Shown one piece after another: positions 51,242 through 60,055 of a stretch of 64,000 nucleotides of DNA. Position 1 is the stretch's first letter. Each line of letters starts with the position of its first letter. The notes beneath the pieces were generated by a model that was not told where the DNA came from, searched no databases, and saw only the letters and a list, made by a program, of their open reading frames with translations. The DNA is from Candidatus Peribacteria bacterium (lineage in GTDB: Bacteria > Patescibacteriota > Gracilibacteria > Peribacterales > Peribacteraceae): assembly GCA_023245865.1 (NCBI GenBank), contig JAHFJN010000001.1, positions 327,649 to 391,648 of the forward strand, in the 5' to 3' direction. The translations under genes were made by a program, and so were the position numbers.

Positions 51242-51895
51242 TTGATGAAAGTGGAAACCGTCTACGAGGCCATGGGAAAGATGGGAAGATGCACCGATGC
51301 CGTGTTATGGCTCACGGGATACCAAAGCGCCGTGAAGCGATTCGTGCAAGCGTTGCACACAGAAACCCGCGGACAACTCCAGAGCGTCCTTGATGTCGGC
51401 TGCGGCACCGGCGCATTCACGCTCGAGATTCTTCGACAATTTCCTGACGCGCACGTGTGGGCGTGCGATCGCGACGGAGCCATGCTCGATCGGCTGGAAA
51501 AGAAAGTGAACCGCAGACAATGGGGCAATCGAGTGGATCTTTTGGAATCAGACATCAGAAAACCCATCCATCGCATTCGCGGGAAGACATTCGAGGCCAT
51601 CATCACTGCCGGCGTGCTTGAGCATCTCGATGTAGAGTCGGCATTGCCAATCCTCTCTGCATACCTCGAAGACGGCGGTCACATTCTGAATTCCTCTGTG
51701 CGCGACACATGGATAGGACGAACTGTCGGCAAGTTCTATGGTGGATTCAAGCCCTATGAAAGAAGGGAATTACAAGAAGCATTCGAGATACAAGGATTCC
51801 ATCTGCGCGAAAGCATCTCTATGCCGCCGTTCATCCCGGCATCATATAAAGGAGCGGAGATTTATCGAAAGAATGGAAATCACCACTCCGTATGA
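51242..51895 (+). CDS. Class I SAM-dependent methyltransferase
   Basis: 217-aa methyltransferase with motif I SVLDVGCGTGAFTLEIL (about 49-65), VWACDRDGAMLDRL and AGVLEHLDVESALPILSAYLEDGG. Acceptor unknown; the HILNSSVRDTWIG and FKPYERREL segments resemble UbiE/MenG-like or small-molecule methyltransferases, without certainty. TACACT is exactly six bases before TTG 51242, which is followed immediately by ATG 51245; TTG is taken as the leaderless start. Convergent with gnd, 16-bp overlap. Confidence 0.85.
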   Translation: MMKVETVYEAMGKMGRCTDAVLWLTGYQSAVKRFVQALHTETRGQLQSVLDVGCGTGAFTLEILRQFPDAHVWACDRDGAMLDRLEKKVNRRQWGNRVDLLESDIRKPIHRIRGKTFEAIITAGVLEHLDVESALPILSAYLEDGGHILNSSVRDTWIGRTVGKFYGGFKPYERRELQEAFEIQGFHLRESISMPPFIPASYKGAEIYRKNGNHHSV

Positions 51896-53277
51896 AATGA
51901 TCCGGGCCTATCCAACCGTTCGTAGGTGTGGGCGCCGAAAAGATCGCGCTGGGCTTGTGTAAGGTTTTGCGGGAGCCAGGCGGAGCGATAGGCATCATAG
52001 TACGAGAGGGATGCGCTCATGGCAGGGAGAGCAGTGGCATGCAACGCGCCGAGTGCAACAATCCGACGCCAATGCAGTTGACGATGCTCGCTGAAACGCA
52101 CGCGCAGTTGTTCGCGCGAAGCTTCATCTCCCGCGAAACATCTCTGATAGGCCTCGAGCACGTTCGAACGGATGATGCATCCGCCGCGCCAGATGCGCGC
52201 GATTTCGGACAGGTTCAAATTCCATTTTCCATCGTCGCTAGCATTCGAAAGCAATTGGAAACCCTGCGCGTACGCGTTGAGAACAGAGAGCTCAAGAGCA
52301 TCGCGGATCATTTCGATGAGCAGTGCCTTGTCATAGGAAACACCGTTGTCGCGAGCAAGAACAGTCTCATTGCTCATCTTCAGGCGAAAATCTTTGGCAC
52401 TCGAGACAATCCGCGCATCGACTGCCGCCGTGATCGTGGGGACGGCCACGCCATAGTTCATCGCCGCCAATGTCGTCCACTTCCCGGTCCCCTTCTGACC
52501 CGCTGCGTCTTTGATCAAATCCAGAAGATCTTCGCCGGATTCCGGATCTTTTTTGTGAAAAATTTTCGCGGTGATCTCGAGGAGGAATGACTCCAAATAG
52601 CCTGTATTCCACTGCTCAAATATTTTTCCCATGTCTGCATTGTCCAACGTCGCCTCCACCTTCAGCAGATGATAGGCCTCTGCGATCAATTGCATGATGC
52701 CATACTCGATGCCGTTATGAACCATCTTCACAAAATGTCCCGTTCCCTCGGGGCCGATGTACGTCACGCATTTCCCACCATTGCCATCATCGGCAGCCAT
52801 TTTCATAAGCAGTGGTGCAACCTTTTCATATGCTTCTTTCGATCCGCCGGGCATCATGCTCGGCCCCTTCAGCGCTCCCTCCTCTCCGCCACTCACTCCC
52901 ATGCCGAGGAAGAAGATTCCATTCTTTTGCAAATTCCTTTCCCTCACCATGGTATCGATGTCATGACTGTTGCCTGCATCAATGAGAATGTCTCCCTTTG
53001 AGAGTAGTGGAATCAGCTCCTCGATCATTTGATCCACTGCATCTCCCGCCTTGACCATAAGAAGAATAACCTTCGTGCCTTTGAAAGCACTGCAAAATTC
53101 CTTCAAAGTTTTGCACGCTACGAATTCTCCTTCCTTTCCATATTGCTCCATGAATGCATCCGTCTTCTCGCCCGTGCGATTGTAGAGGATCACCCGGGCG
53201 CCATTGCGCGCGGCGTTTCGCGCTAGATTAGCACCCATGGTACCGAGGCCGATGACCCCCAGGCAGCTAGTATTCAT
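51880..53277 (-). CDS. gnd: 6-phosphogluconate dehydrogenase (decarboxylating)
   Basis: Oxidative pentose phosphate step giving ribulose-5-phosphate, CO2 and NADPH. 465 aa. NADP-binding GLGTMGANLARN and LYNRTGEK, DAGNS, GMGVSGGEEGA, catalytic Lys in GHFVKMVHNGIEYG, DAAGQKGTGKWT and IWRGGCIIRS are all present. TATTCT is six bases before the ATG. Neighbours transaldolase and transketolase complete the non-oxidative branch; no zwf is in view. Confidence 0.96.
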   Translation of the reverse strand: MNTSCLGVIGLGTMGANLARNAARNGARVILYNRTGEKTDAFMEQYGKEGEFVACKTLKEFCSAFKGTKVILLMVKAGDAVDQMIEELIPLLSKGDILIDAGNSHDIDTMVRERNLQKNGIFFLGMGVSGGEEGALKGPSMMPGGSKEAYEKVAPLLMKMAADDGNGGKCVTYIGPEGTGHFVKMVHNGIEYGIMQLIAEAYHLLKVEATLDNADMGKIFEQWNTGYLESFLLEITAKIFHKKDPESGEDLLDLIKDAAGQKGTGKWTTLAAMNYGVAVPTITAAVDARIVSSAKDFRLKMSNETVLARDNGVSYDKALLIEMIRDALELSVLNAYAQGFQLLSNASDDGKWNLNLSEIARIWRGGCIIRSNVLEAYQRCFAGDEASREQLRVRFSEHRQLHWRRIVALGALHATALPAMSASLSYYDAYRSAWLPQNLTQAQRDLFGAHTYERLDRPGSFHTEW

Positions 53278-53349
53278 GAATGTAGAATACAGTGTTCTAT
53301 TAATTATCTGAAGATTGAATTATATTGTGTTAGCATTGCTAAGCTTCTT

Positions 53350-53724
53350 ATGGATAACGAGTATCATGACTTTCGAGATTTATCGGACGATCCCGGTTTT
53401 CCCCGGAAATTTCCAACCAAGCAATTGGAGCAACATCAGAGACAAATCTACAGATGGATGTCTAAAGGGAATGCAGAAATACTCCATAATAGATACAGGG
53501 GTTTTAATGACTTGGTTGAAAATGAGCTAATGAGAAGATCTTCTAATAGCTTTTTTTATGCATCTGCTTTTCTTTCAATAACAGCAATAATAATTGCATT
53601 AATAAGTTTCTTATCTGACCGAAACAGTACAAAGACATGGCAATATGAAGAACTGAAAATCCTTCAAGAGATTCATGAAGATCTTAAGGACACTACTACT
53701 TCTTCACACCCTGCCAATCCTTGA
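53350..53724 (+). CDS. AT-rich bitopic membrane protein, unknown
   Basis: 124-aa protein: polar N-terminal 65 residues (RQIYRWMSKGNAEILHNRY), one transmembrane helix (SFFYASAFLSITAIIIALISFL), then a short charged helix. The gene is clearly more AT-rich than its neighbours, which suggests recent acquisition. Its 3' end overlaps the transaldolase gene by 29 bp, convergently. No family recognised. The layout resembles small membrane proteins with a helical cytoplasmic part. Confidence 0.65.
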   Translation: MDNEYHDFRDLSDDPGFPRKFPTKQLEQHQRQIYRWMSKGNAEILHNRYRGFNDLVENELMRRSSNSFFYASAFLSITAIIIALISFLSDRNSTKTWQYEELKILQEIHEDLKDTTTSSHPANP

Positions 53725-54337
53725 GGAACTTTTGCAAACCAATATCAGTTAAAGGATGCAATGGAAGCTTCTTAAAAATTTCATAAGGAATTGTGCAAAT
53801 ATGAGCTCCTAGTGTCGCCGCTTTTACAATGTGAACAGGGTGCCGTGTCGAGGCGACGAGCACCTCGCAATCGAAATCATACTGGTGCCAGATCTCCATA
53901 ATCTCTGCGATCAGCCCCATACCGTCCTCCCCGATGTCATCGAGACGTCCGATGAAGGGACTGATGATATTTGCACCCGCCTTGGCTGCGAGTAATGCTT
54001 GCGCAGCAGAGAAAATCAACGTTGTGTTCGTCCGAATTCCTTTGCTTCGGAAATAATGAAGCGCTTTCAGGCCCTCGGTCGTCATCGGCACCTTCACGTA
54101 GACATTCTTGTGCCAGCTCGCGTACTCCTCCCCCTGCTTTTTCATACCCGCAAAATCGGTGGCAGTCACCTGCGCACTCACGCAAGGAACGTGCTTGCAC
54201 ATGGCCAAAACAGTTTTTTTGAAGTCATGGCCTTCCTTCAACACCAAACTTGGATTCGTGGTTACTCCATCAAGCACACCCCATGCAGCGACTTCTTTGA
54301 CCTGATCGACGTTGGCGGTATCGAGAAATAATTTCAT
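53696..54337 (-). CDS. Transaldolase / fructose-6-phosphate aldolase-like (TalC type)
   Basis: 213-aa Schiff-base aldolase of the short transaldolase group. MKLFLDTANVDQVKE, GVLDGVTTNPSLVLKEG, the catalytic Lys in VYVKVPMTTEG, TNTTLIFSAAQALLAAKAGA, ISPFIGRLDD and VLVASTRHP are canonical; the last usually reads AAS-R. With gnd and the transketolase it supports pentose-phosphate interconversion. The start at 54337 follows TATGAT by six bases; a longer frame crosses the palindrome upstream. Confidence 0.93.
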   Translation of the reverse strand: MKLFLDTANVDQVKEVAAWGVLDGVTTNPSLVLKEGHDFKKTVLAMCKHVPCVSAQVTATDFAGMKKQGEEYASWHKNVYVKVPMTTEGLKALHYFRSKGIRTNTTLIFSAAQALLAAKAGANIISPFIGRLDDIGEDGMGLIAEIMEIWHQYDFDCEVLVASTRHPVHIVKAATLGAHICTIPYEIFKKLPLHPLTDIGLQKFLKDWQGVKK

Positions 54338-54353
54338 GCCACGATCATACACT

Positions 54354-54381
54354 GTAGGGGCGTAGCGCGCTACGCCCCTAC
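54354..54381. repeat. Perfect 28-bp palindrome (arms GTAGGGGCGTAGCG / CGCTACGCCCCTAC)
   Basis: Two 14-bp arms, no spacer, 16 bp upstream of the transaldolase ATG. Starts and ends with GTAG/CTAC like the palindrome at 32267-32295, suggesting one family of mobile or dispersed repeats. Confidence 0.8.
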
Positions 54382-54459
54382 TGATCGGTAACATTTACTC
54401 AACATTTTCATTGCCTGATTCTGTAAGTATTTTCTGATCAACGTGTCTATACTGACACC

Positions 54460-55182
54460 ATGAACACCCGTACATCAGTTCTCGCATCGATTCTCACACT
54501 CTCTCTGCTCGCAGCCTGCAGAGGCAGTTATGACGTGACCTATCCCCTACCTGCCCAAACGTCATCATCATTGTCATCTTCATCTTCCTTGTCATCCTCG
54601 TCGTCTTTGTCTTCCTCCCCAAAAAGCGTCCTGATCAAAGTACCGTTCCAAACGCAGGCTCCGCTCGAAAATTGGGACGCTGTTCATGAACAAGCGTGCG
54701 AGGAAGCGGCACTGATTCTCGTTCAGTCGTATCTCAATGGAAAAACGATCACACCCGAGCAAATGCAGGAACAAATCGCCACGGTCATCAGCTTCGAAGC
54801 GGATCACGGGTACAAACAGGATGTGACGGTGGAAGAGCTGAAGCAGATTGCAGCGGACATGTTTGAGCTGCAGGGAAGAATTCTCACGGATGTGACGACG
54901 AACAGTTTGAAGAAAGAACTGGCCGCAGGGCATCCCATTATTATTCCCGCTGCGGGCCGCATGCTCAAAAATCCGTACTACAGCGGCGAAGGGCCCTGGT
55001 ATCACATGCTCGTGGTGATCGGATACAATGACACATCGTTCATCACTAATGACGTCGGCACGAAGCGAGGAGAACACTACGCATACTCCTACAGCACGTT
55101 GATCGGTGCCATCCACAACTGGACGGGGGCCGATGACATGATTGCCTCGGGACCAAAGGCGGTGCTGGTGCTTTCAAAATAG
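54460..55182 (+). CDS. Lipoprotein with C39-like peptidase domain
   Basis: 240-aa lipoprotein. Signal peptide with lipobox LLAAC (Cys about 20), a Ser/Leu-rich linker (SSSLSSSSSLSSSSSLSS), and a papain-fold C39-type domain: VPFQTQAPLENWD, candidate nucleophile Cys in HEQACEEAALIL, HPIIIPAAGR, and His in WYHMLVVIGYND with FITNDVG. Possibly a surface cysteine peptidase or amidase. TATACT is six bases before the ATG. The transketolase gene follows directly. Confidence 0.88.
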   Translation: MNTRTSVLASILTLSLLAACRGSYDVTYPLPAQTSSSLSSSSSLSSSSSLSSSPKSVLIKVPFQTQAPLENWDAVHEQACEEAALILVQSYLNGKTITPEQMQEQIATVISFEADHGYKQDVTVEELKQIAADMFELQGRILTDVTTNSLKKELAAGHPIIIPAAGRMLKNPYYSGEGPWYHMLVVIGYNDTSFITNDVGTKRGEHYAYSYSTLIGAIHNWTGADDMIASGPKAVLVLSK

Positions 55183-57539
55183 TGACACGCTATACTCCAC
55201 GCATACCTTTCGATCGTGCCTCGCTCGTCGGCAAAGATATACAGGACGTTCCGATGTCACTCCAACGGATTGCCGGTGCAAGCAGTCAAGGAGAGCGTCA
55301 CTGGATCGGGCCGAAGGATGCTGTGAAACTGACCAAAGAAGACCGCACGGCCTACGATCTCGCGCACAAAATACTCTGTCACCTCTGCGTGCAGGCACCA
55401 ACGCTCCACGCATCGGGTCACCCCGGCGGCCCGCTCTCCGCCTTCACGTTTGCATATTTTTTAAGCAAGCGTCGTGATCCGCATGTCGATCAACCGCTGC
55501 GCATCAGCGCAGGACATCTGAGCTTGCTCAGTTACGGACTCCAGTGGCTCTTTGGACGTGAAGGCCACGATACTCGCCTTGCGAGCCCCCAAGCGATCAT
55601 CGAGCACTTTCGCATCCCCAAAGGGCTCCCCGGCCACGTCGAGGCCGGCATCGGCGATATGCCGTTTGGTACCGGGCCGCTTGGCAAAGGCGTGAGTCAC
55701 GCGCTCGGCGCAGCATTTGGCCTCAAATATCAAAAAAAACCGGGGATCGTCGATGTATTGCTTGCGGATGGTGACAGCCAGGAAGGACAGGTGGCCGAAG
55801 CCTTCCGTCTCGCGAGTCGACTGCAACTTGATAACCTGGTCGTCCACGGCGACTTCAATGATATTCAACTTTCGGATCTGCCCAGTCGCACGGTTGCACC
55901 GGATCTCGCCGCGATAGCATGTGCGGAAGGATGGAACGTGATCGAAGTACAAAATGGCAACGATCCGGGCCAAGTCCTCGCAGCGCTCCAGGCGATAAGC
56001 GATAAGCGATTTGCGAAAAGTGCAAAACCAACTTTTGTTTGTTATTACACGACAATGGGACACGGGATTTCGTTCATGGAAGCAGGATCGAACAACGGGA
56101 CAAAAAACTATCACGGCAGCCCCCTTTCCAAAGAGGAAGCCGAGAAAGCACTGAAGGAATTGCCTCCGCTGCAGGAACTCGTGAAGAATTATCAGAATTT
56201 TCATGATGCAGAGCATCGACGCTACGTCGACGGAGAAAAAGTGGAGACCGATCTTGCTCTGCCGTGGAAACTCCCTGCGGGCTATGCGCGTATGATTTCC
56301 GAGAATCCGGGCGCCGCGCGCAAAGATTTCGGTGCGGTGCATCTGAAAAGTTTGATGAAAAGTGACTCAAGAATTGTAGTTCTACATGCGGACCTGGCCG
56401 GATCCGGCGGCTTTGATAAGGTGCAAAAAGAATTCTCAGAGAGGGTGATCAATGTGGGAGTGGCTGAAGCAAATATGTACATGATGGCTGCAGGGATGCG
56501 GCAAGTAGGATTACTCCCTGTCACCTACACCTTCGCCGCGTTCGGCACGAACGAAGCGCGCGCGAATGCGCGCTTGATTGATGTGAACTGCGGCCACACG
56601 CGCTGCGGCGTCATTCACGACTGCACGCACGCAGGCCTGAGCGTCGGGGAAGATGGTGAAACACACCAGGAGCAAAATTATCTCAATATCCCCTTCCGCC
56701 ACACCCAAGTCTGGATGCCAGCGGACTGCAATCAGGCTGGGGCCATGGCGGAGCGAGCGATGGAAATAATCGCAGAGGGACACCAGAGCGTGTATGTGTT
56801 CTCCGCACGCTCTGATCATCCGCAGGTCCTCACAAAAAGCGGCAAAATTTTCTACGATGCACATTACGTTTTCGATGGCAAAGCAGACCTGATCCGAGGT
56901 CTCGGCAACGGCGCAGATGATGTGACGGTGATTTCCTCCGGCATTATTTTGCACGAAGCAATCAAGGCAATCGATATGCTAGCGGTTAGCGATAAGCGAT
57001 TAGCGAACAGTCCGCTTTCCGTTCGCCTTTTGAATATTTCCTGTATCCGCCCGATCGACGCATCGGCGATTATTCAGGCAGCGCTCGAGACGCATCACAT
57101 CATCGTCGCGGAGGACCATAACAGTGAAGGTGGGATCGCAAGCCAGGTTGCAGACATCATCGCCGACTTCCAACTTCCCTGCAGTCTCCGCAGACTCGGT
57201 CTCAATCACTACTTCCCCTCCGGCAAAGCCGAAGATCTGTTCCTGTTTGCCGGGCTCGATAGCGAAAGCATTCTCAATGCGATTCGAGATGAGCTCAAGA
57301 TCGAGGTCACGGGTGGCGTCGATGCATTCGTGAGCGCGCTCTACACGCTCTCCGAGCACGTGGGCATCAGCCGCTTCCGCACTTCAGCGCAGCCCTTCGT
57401 TGAGAGATTGCTCGAAGAAAAAGGCTACCTCGAGGCACTCCGCGAACTCTGGAAAGCCCGCACGGTACCCATCAACAAACTCCCAACAAATGAACAATTG
57501 AAAGAGAGGTTGGGGAGGGTGAAGGAAATCGAATTGTAA
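55182..57539 (+). CDS. tkt: Transketolase
   Basis: Thiamine-diphosphate enzyme of the non-oxidative pentose phosphate pathway, 785 aa as drawn. GHPGGPLSAFTFAYFL, MPFGTGPLGKGVSHALGAAFG, the TPP motif LLADGDSQEGQVAEAFRLAS, GVAEANMYMMAAGM and EDHNSEGGIASQVAD are recognisable. The sequence departs from classic TktA in several loops. The formal start is GTG 55182, overlapping the preceding stop, but TATACT at 55191-55196 is six bases before an in-frame ATA (55203), so translation may begin there; ATG 55254 is a third option. Two copies of a 26-bp repeat lie in frame. Confidence 0.9.
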   Translation: MTRYTPRIPFDRASLVGKDIQDVPMSLQRIAGASSQGERHWIGPKDAVKLTKEDRTAYDLAHKILCHLCVQAPTLHASGHPGGPLSAFTFAYFLSKRRDPHVDQPLRISAGHLSLLSYGLQWLFGREGHDTRLASPQAIIEHFRIPKGLPGHVEAGIGDMPFGTGPLGKGVSHALGAAFGLKYQKKPGIVDVLLADGDSQEGQVAEAFRLASRLQLDNLVVHGDFNDIQLSDLPSRTVAPDLAAIACAEGWNVIEVQNGNDPGQVLAALQAISDKRFAKSAKPTFVCYYTTMGHGISFMEAGSNNGTKNYHGSPLSKEEAEKALKELPPLQELVKNYQNFHDAEHRRYVDGEKVETDLALPWKLPAGYARMISENPGAARKDFGAVHLKSLMKSDSRIVVLHADLAGSGGFDKVQKEFSERVINVGVAEANMYMMAAGMRQVGLLPVTYTFAAFGTNEARANARLIDVNCGHTRCGVIHDCTHAGLSVGEDGETHQEQNYLNIPFRHTQVWMPADCNQAGAMAERAMEIIAEGHQSVYVFSARSDHPQVLTKSGKIFYDAHYVFDGKADLIRGLGNGADDVTVISSGIILHEAIKAIDMLAVSDKRLANSPLSVRLLNISCIRPIDASAIIQAALETHHIIVAEDHNSEGGIASQVADIIADFQLPCSLRRLGLNHYFPSGKAEDLFLFAGLDSESILNAIRDELKIEVTGGVDAFVSALYTLSEHVGISRFRTSAQPFVERLLEEKGYLEALRELWKARTVPINKLPTNEQLKERLGRVKEIEL
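55992..56017 (+). repeat. GCGATAAGCGAT-type repeat in transketolase, copy 1
   Basis: 26-bp element made of three GCGATAA-like heptamers, translated as part of ISDKRFAKS. It matches copy 2 at 56982-57007 in 23 of 26 positions and in the same reading frame (990 bp apart). Confidence 0.75.
56982..57007 (+). repeat. GCGATAAGCGAT-type repeat in transketolase, copy 2
   Basis: Translated as part of VSDKRLANS. Same frame as copy 1. The protein positions are not part of a catalytic motif, and the element probably inserted without harm. Confidence 0.75.
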
Positions 57540-57566
57540 TGACTGTTCGCAACGGGCGATTTTAAA

Positions 57567-57655
57567 TGGCGGAGGGAGTGGGATTCGAACCCACGAGACC
57601 CAGGGGGCCTACCTGATTTCAAGTCAGGCGCTTTCGACCACTCAGCCATCCCTCC
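57567..57655 (-). tRNA. tRNA-Ser (UGA)
   Basis: 89 nt with a long variable arm. Acceptor GGAGGGA/TCCCTCC type pairing, anticodon stem CCTGA/TCAGG with loop CTTGAAA (anticodon TGA), T loop GTTCGAA, discriminator G and encoded CCA. Confidence 0.95.
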
Positions 57656-57746
57656 AGTTGCAGTATACCTTGCTTATTTTGTATGGGAAAACGATGGCAT
57701 CAGAGCGCAAGATCGCTATACTCATCCCCTCTTCTTCCCTTTCCCT

Positions 57747-58748
57747 ATGAAGAAACATTCCGTGATCTTCCTCTGCAGTGCACTGCTGCTCAGTGCATGC
57801 TCGTTCAATCGTCAACTGACCACACCTCAAGACTCGTCATCTTCTCTTTCTTCTTATACTTCGTCTTCCTCTCTTTCTTCCATCGCACCCGGTATGGAGG
57901 AAACCAGCAACGTCCTTTATGAAGGAAATCTGGAGCCGGCGGGCATGACCATCTACATGGAAGGCACGCACAAATTAATGCTCAGTGACGGGCGCTTTGT
58001 GATGCTCCAGAGCACGCTGGACTTGAACCGCTACCTCCATCAACACGTACAAGTGCTCGGCGCTGTTCGACCGACCGTCGAAGCCGGCGGCATCATCATG
58101 CGCGTCGAGCAAGTCGCCTCGCTCGAGATTTCCTCAGCATCATCGGAAGAATCGTCTGACTCCTTTTCATCGTTTTCCCTCCTTCGCTCTTCGAGCTCCG
58201 GCGGGCAGGCATCCTCTTCATCGTCTATTTCTTCTATTTCATCTATTTCTTCTCATTCATCTCGTTCCTCTGGCTCCTCTTCTTCCTCCCGTTCTCCTGC
58301 CCCGCAAAGCTCTGCAAAGAGCGACGTGGGGTCCTCCGCCTTCGAAGCCTCAACAGAACTCAGCGAGAAAGCCGCAATGATGGCAAAAGAGAAAATGTCT
58401 GCGAGCCTGTGGACACAAGAGTACTGTGGCAAGACCGTCCCATTCTGTATTCCGATCCACAAAAATTGGTACTTCAAATCCTTCGGTGCAACCGCCTCCA
58501 CCCTCTGGCATGTCGAAATCGGACCATCTGCGATCAATAATCTGGGAGAGGGTCCGCTAACCGTCAACCTCGTTTCGGGCGGAGACGGCGCTGCGGGCGT
58601 CACGGACGGACAGGTATCCGCTCAAGGCAGCGCAGTCGTGGGGTATCGATCGTGGACCGAGAATCGTCACTTCGAAATCCGCGGACCGGCAAGCCTGAAA
58701 ACTGCGATCACGTTCATCACCTCTGGCCTAAAGGCGATGTCTCAGTGA
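57747..58748 (+). CDS. Serine-linker lipoprotein related to the 4295-5113 protein
   Basis: 333-aa lipoprotein: lipobox LLSAC (Cys about 19), a Ser-rich stretch, an OB-like segment (YEGNLEPAGMTIYMEGTHKL...DLNRYLHQHVQVLGAVRP), a long serine linker (residues about 130-195) and a C-terminal domain (CGKTVPFCIPIHKNWYFKSF) with two near cysteines. The OB-like and C-terminal parts align loosely with the protein at 4295-5113, suggesting paralogues. TATACT lies at 57717-57722 and the leader is pyrimidine-only (CCTCTTCTTCCCTTTCCCT). Function unknown. Confidence 0.78.
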   Translation: MKKHSVIFLCSALLLSACSFNRQLTTPQDSSSSLSSYTSSSSLSSIAPGMEETSNVLYEGNLEPAGMTIYMEGTHKLMLSDGRFVMLQSTLDLNRYLHQHVQVLGAVRPTVEAGGIIMRVEQVASLEISSASSEESSDSFSSFSLLRSSSSGGQASSSSSISSISSISSHSSRSSGSSSSSRSPAPQSSAKSDVGSSAFEASTELSEKAAMMAKEKMSASLWTQEYCGKTVPFCIPIHKNWYFKSFGATASTLWHVEIGPSAINNLGEGPLTVNLVSGGDGAAGVTDGQVSAQGSAVVGYRSWTENRHFEIRGPASLKTAITFITSGLKAMSQ

Positions 58749-58758
58749 TACTGGTCCT

Positions 58759-59265
58759 ATGAGTACGTTTACCTACATCGCTCGCAACCAAACAGGTCAG
58801 ATCGACCGTGGAACCATCGAGGCGCCTTCGATGGAACAAGCACGCGAGACATTGCGAAAAAGGGGCCTTCTTACCGAGCAAATTCAGAGCCTCTCCAATG
58901 CGATGCCGTGGACAACGACAGAGGATGATGGCTCTGTACAAAAGAACGACGTAGCAATACCAAATCAAACGCGATCCTATCTCCCGCTCGAGGGTACCCT
59001 GCGCCTGTTCGCAGGATGGTTACTCGCGTGGTACGGGCTCGTGTACTTGCTCGGAGCATTCCAGTACAACCAAAAATTACCGCCGGATGTTCCCTTCCTG
59101 CAGGCACTCTTCGTCTCTCCGCTGGTGCTGCGTTGCACGCTCGGAGTATTCCTCTTCCTCCTCTTCACCGACCTGCATCGCTGGCTTGGGCGTGGGATTG
59201 GGAAAGGCATTCTCCTGACGATTGTTGCTGTGGGACTGTTTGTGGGATTTCACTTGAATGCTTGA
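58759..59265 (+). CDS. Small membrane protein with GspF/PilC N-terminal domain
   Basis: 168 aa. Residues 1-46 (FTYIARNQTGQIDRGTIEAPSMEQARETLRKRGLL) match the N-terminal end of type II secretion/type IV pilus platform protein GspF/PilC. Instead of the usual two GspF domains, the rest has three hydrophobic segments (LFAGWLLAWYGLVYLLGAF, LFVSPLVLRCTLGVFLFLLF, ILLTIVAVGLFVGFHL). GATACT is six bases before the ATG. Could be an assembly-platform remnant or an adaptor; it is ten bases after the lipoprotein stop. Confidence 0.72.
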   Translation: MSTFTYIARNQTGQIDRGTIEAPSMEQARETLRKRGLLTEQIQSLSNAMPWTTTEDDGSVQKNDVAIPNQTRSYLPLEGTLRLFAGWLLAWYGLVYLLGAFQYNQKLPPDVPFLQALFVSPLVLRCTLGVFLFLLFTDLHRWLGRGIGKGILLTIVAVGLFVGFHLNA

Positions 59266-59337
59266 TGGCGTTGCTCGTTGACTCGTTACTCGTAAGGACA
59301 CAAGACGAGGAACAAGAAACCAGCCAACGAGAAACGA

Positions 59338-59997
59338 TCAAAGCCCCAACTGTTTCCGAATCTCCTCCGCCTGCGACTGCTCGGTTTTTTTCGCATCGTC
59401 CTGAACGGAAACAGTCTGCAGGTCCTGCCAATCCTGCGCATGCTTCTGTTCGAGCTTCATGAGCTGTAGCAGATGCTTGGGCGAGAGCTCGGAGAATTTG
59501 CGCCGCTCCTCTTCGAGAATCTTCTGTAATTCATCGACCTGGAACTGGCTGAGCTTCGGAATCGCCTGAATGATCCGCCACTTCTCGTCACGCGTGAGCG
59601 AAATGCTTCCACGCAGGAGCGTGAGGAACGTTTGCTCATCGAAGGTGGTGTCCGGGTGCGCCGGCACACGGATCTTGTCGTTCGTAAGTTGTGAGGTAAC
59701 GGAACTGAAACGATAATTGCCGACTTCACCGAGCACACGAATATCTTCGTCGTCGTACCCCATTTCCTTGGTTGCCACGGTCCCGGGCGGAGGAGGGGGT
59801 GGACCGGCATCTTGCGGAGGAGGATTGCCCCCGGCGGTACCGTCATCTCCCGTTTGGCCTCCGGATGCTTGCGCGGGAGGTGGGGGCGGAGTCGGGGGTG
59901 TTGCAAACACCATCGTGGGGTCCAGTCCGCCTTCGGGAACCGCGTCCCCGGGACGAGGGGGAGGATTGCCGCCGGTTGTTGCTTGGTCGTCTGCCAT
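59338..59997 (-). CDS. Proline-rich, coiled-coil cytoplasmic protein
   Basis: 219-aa unrecognised protein from ATG 59997 (MADDQATTGG). Residues 1-75 are Pro/Gly-rich (PPTPPPPPAQASGG, DAGPPPPPPGT). The C-terminal part is a helical charged region (SQFQVDELQKILEEERRKFSEL, LKLEQKHAQDWQDLQ). No signal peptide. Promoter-like TTGTCA and TAAACT with a 16-bp spacer lie upstream, followed by a leader ending TTCCCTCGTTTTCCT. Downstream of recG by 58 bp. Confidence 0.75.
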   Translation of the reverse strand: MADDQATTGGNPPPRPGDAVPEGGLDPTMVFATPPTPPPPPAQASGGQTGDDGTAGGNPPPQDAGPPPPPPGTVATKEMGYDDEDIRVLGEVGNYRFSSVTSQLTNDKIRVPAHPDTTFDEQTFLTLLRGSISLTRDEKWRIIQAIPKLSQFQVDELQKILEEERRKFSELSPKHLLQLMKLEQKHAQDWQDLQTVSVQDDAKKTEQSQAEEIRKQLGL

Positions 59998-60055
59998 AGG
60001 AAAACGAGGGAATCCTCCGTAGTTTAGCGCACGGAAAAGCGTTGACAATGCAAAA

